Positions 4,605-5,045 of a stretch of 5,045 nucleotides of DNA are shown here, in pieces. The stretch covers positions 1 to 5,045 of the forward strand of contig CAJJNQ010000080.1 of the NCBI GenBank assembly GCA_905193155.1, read 5' to 3'. Position 1 is the stretch's first letter. Each line of letters begins with the position of its first letter. A program made the position numbers and the translations under genes. A model generated the notes under the pieces. That model had not been told where the DNA came from. It made no database searches and saw only the letters and a program-made list of their open reading frames with translations. The stretch comes from an uncultured Christensenella sp. (lineage in GTDB: Bacteria; Bacillota; Clostridia; Christensenellales; UBA1750).

Positions 4605-5045
4605 CACCCGCCCGCATCGCCGTGCTGGTCTCCGGCGGCGGCACGAATTTGCAGGCGCTGCTCGACGCACAGCGTGACGGAAAAATGCCGCACGGCGAGA
4701 TCGTGCTGGTCGTTTCTTCCCGCGCGGGGGCCTATGCGCTCACGCGGGCGGAAAACGCGGGTGTTGCGGCGCGCGTGCTCACGCCCTCCTGTGGGCAGGA
4801 GCCGTTTGAAAACGAGCTTTCCGTGCTGCTGCGCGAGCAGGAGATCGACCTCATTCTCCTCGCAGGCTTTACGGTCATCCTCAGCGCAGAATTTACAAAG
4901 CAGTGGCCGCGGCGCATCCTGAATGTCCATCCGTCCCTGATCCCCGCCTTCTGCGGCAAGGGCATGTATGGCCTGCGGGTGCATGAGGCCGCGCTCGCGC
5001 GCGGCGTGAAGGTCACGGGCGCGACGGTGCACTTTGTCAACGAAA
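4598..5045 (+). CDS. purN: Phosphoribosylglycinamide formyltransferase (GART 1), truncated by the right edge
   Basis: PurN transfers a formyl group from 10-formyl-tetrahydrofolate to GAR, giving FGAR. The first 149 codons are present of an expected 190-205. The N-terminal phosphate-binding loop reads AVLVSGGGTNLQAL (residues 8-21). A LILLAGF strand (84-90) precedes the catalytic NVHPSLIPAF segment, which supplies the family's essential Asn and His, and GVKVTGATVHFV lies at the edge. The catalytic aspartate that follows this strand is outside the window. The loop after HPSLIPAF reads CGKGMYGLRVHEAAL, longer than the FKGLHAHEQAL form of E. coli-type enzymes. The ATG lies within the end of purM (7 bp overlap), with AAAAGG ending 7 nt upstream, so translation is probably coupled. 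It uses the folate cofactor whose shortage raises ZTP, the presumed signal sensed by the leader riboswitch. Confidence 0.95.
   Translation, partial: MLTPARIAVLVSGGGTNLQALLDAQRDGKMPHGEIVLVVSSRAGAYALTRAENAGVAARVLTPSCGQEPFENELSVLLREQEIDLILLAGFTVILSAEFTKQWPRRILNVHPSLIPAFCGKGMYGLRVHEAALARGVKVTGATVHFVNE

Noticed and set aside
1..5045. CRISPR arrays, insertion sequences, tRNA genes or attachment sites
   Set aside because: No regularly spaced repeats, transposase frames, tRNA-like folds or terminal inverted repeats were seen; the window is a compact housekeeping locus.

Overview
The window is ordinary chromosomal housekeeping DNA: the front of a de novo purine biosynthesis operon on the + strand (purE-purC-purF-purM-purN, with purN running off the right edge), divergent from a dihydroorotase gene (pyrC) that runs off the left edge on the - strand. 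The genes are G+C-rich and mostly use G or C at third codon positions, while the intergenic region is A+T-rich with Firmicutes-type promoters. Together with the clostridial style of the PurE, PurC and PurF variants, this suggests a high-GC member of the Clostridia, possibly an Oscillospiraceae-like gut anaerobe. That taxonomic call is inference from sequence style.

Layout. Positions 1-551 (- strand) hold the N-terminal 183 codons of class I dihydroorotase, with a GTG start, a good ribosome binding site and a strong TTGACA/17 bp/TATTCT promoter. Positions 613-733 are A+T-rich and non-coding. A + strand promoter with an extended -10 (734-762) starts a leader of roughly 150 nt. The leader contains a ZTP (pfl-type) riboswitch at 776-866. 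Its 9 bp P1, GNNA-type hairpin, 5 bp pseudoknot and 3' GCC...GGGC stem can all be paired by hand. The riboswitch overlaps a Rho-independent terminator (862-901), so the layout is that of a transcriptional ON switch: ZTP/ZMP (AICAR) binding should prevent termination. purE (924-1415), purC (1458-2138), purF (2138-3562), purM (3567-4604) and purN (4598 to the edge) follow with a 42 nt gap, a 1 nt overlap, a 4 nt gap and a 7 nt overlap, which indicates one coupled transcript.

How the genes work together. PurF makes phosphoribosylamine from PRPP, PurN formylates GAR, PurM closes the AIR ring, PurE supplies the carboxylated intermediate and PurC adds aspartate to give SAICAR. Downstream, PurH consumes AICAR (ZMP) and 10-formyl-THF. 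A riboswitch sensing ZTP/ZMP therefore ties the operon to one-carbon (folate) status.

Most notable observation. The PurF protein keeps its PRPP-binding motif and all four cysteines expected for a Bacillus-type 4Fe-4S cluster. Its N-terminal Ntn-type glutaminase domain, however, has lost the catalytic cysteine (M-G-G instead of M-C-G or processed C-G) and, by hand alignment, every other canonical glutaminase residue. If correct, this PurF would be an ammonia-dependent enzyme or would need an external amidase. PurC and PurE also carry departures from their textbook motifs, and no purK is visible.
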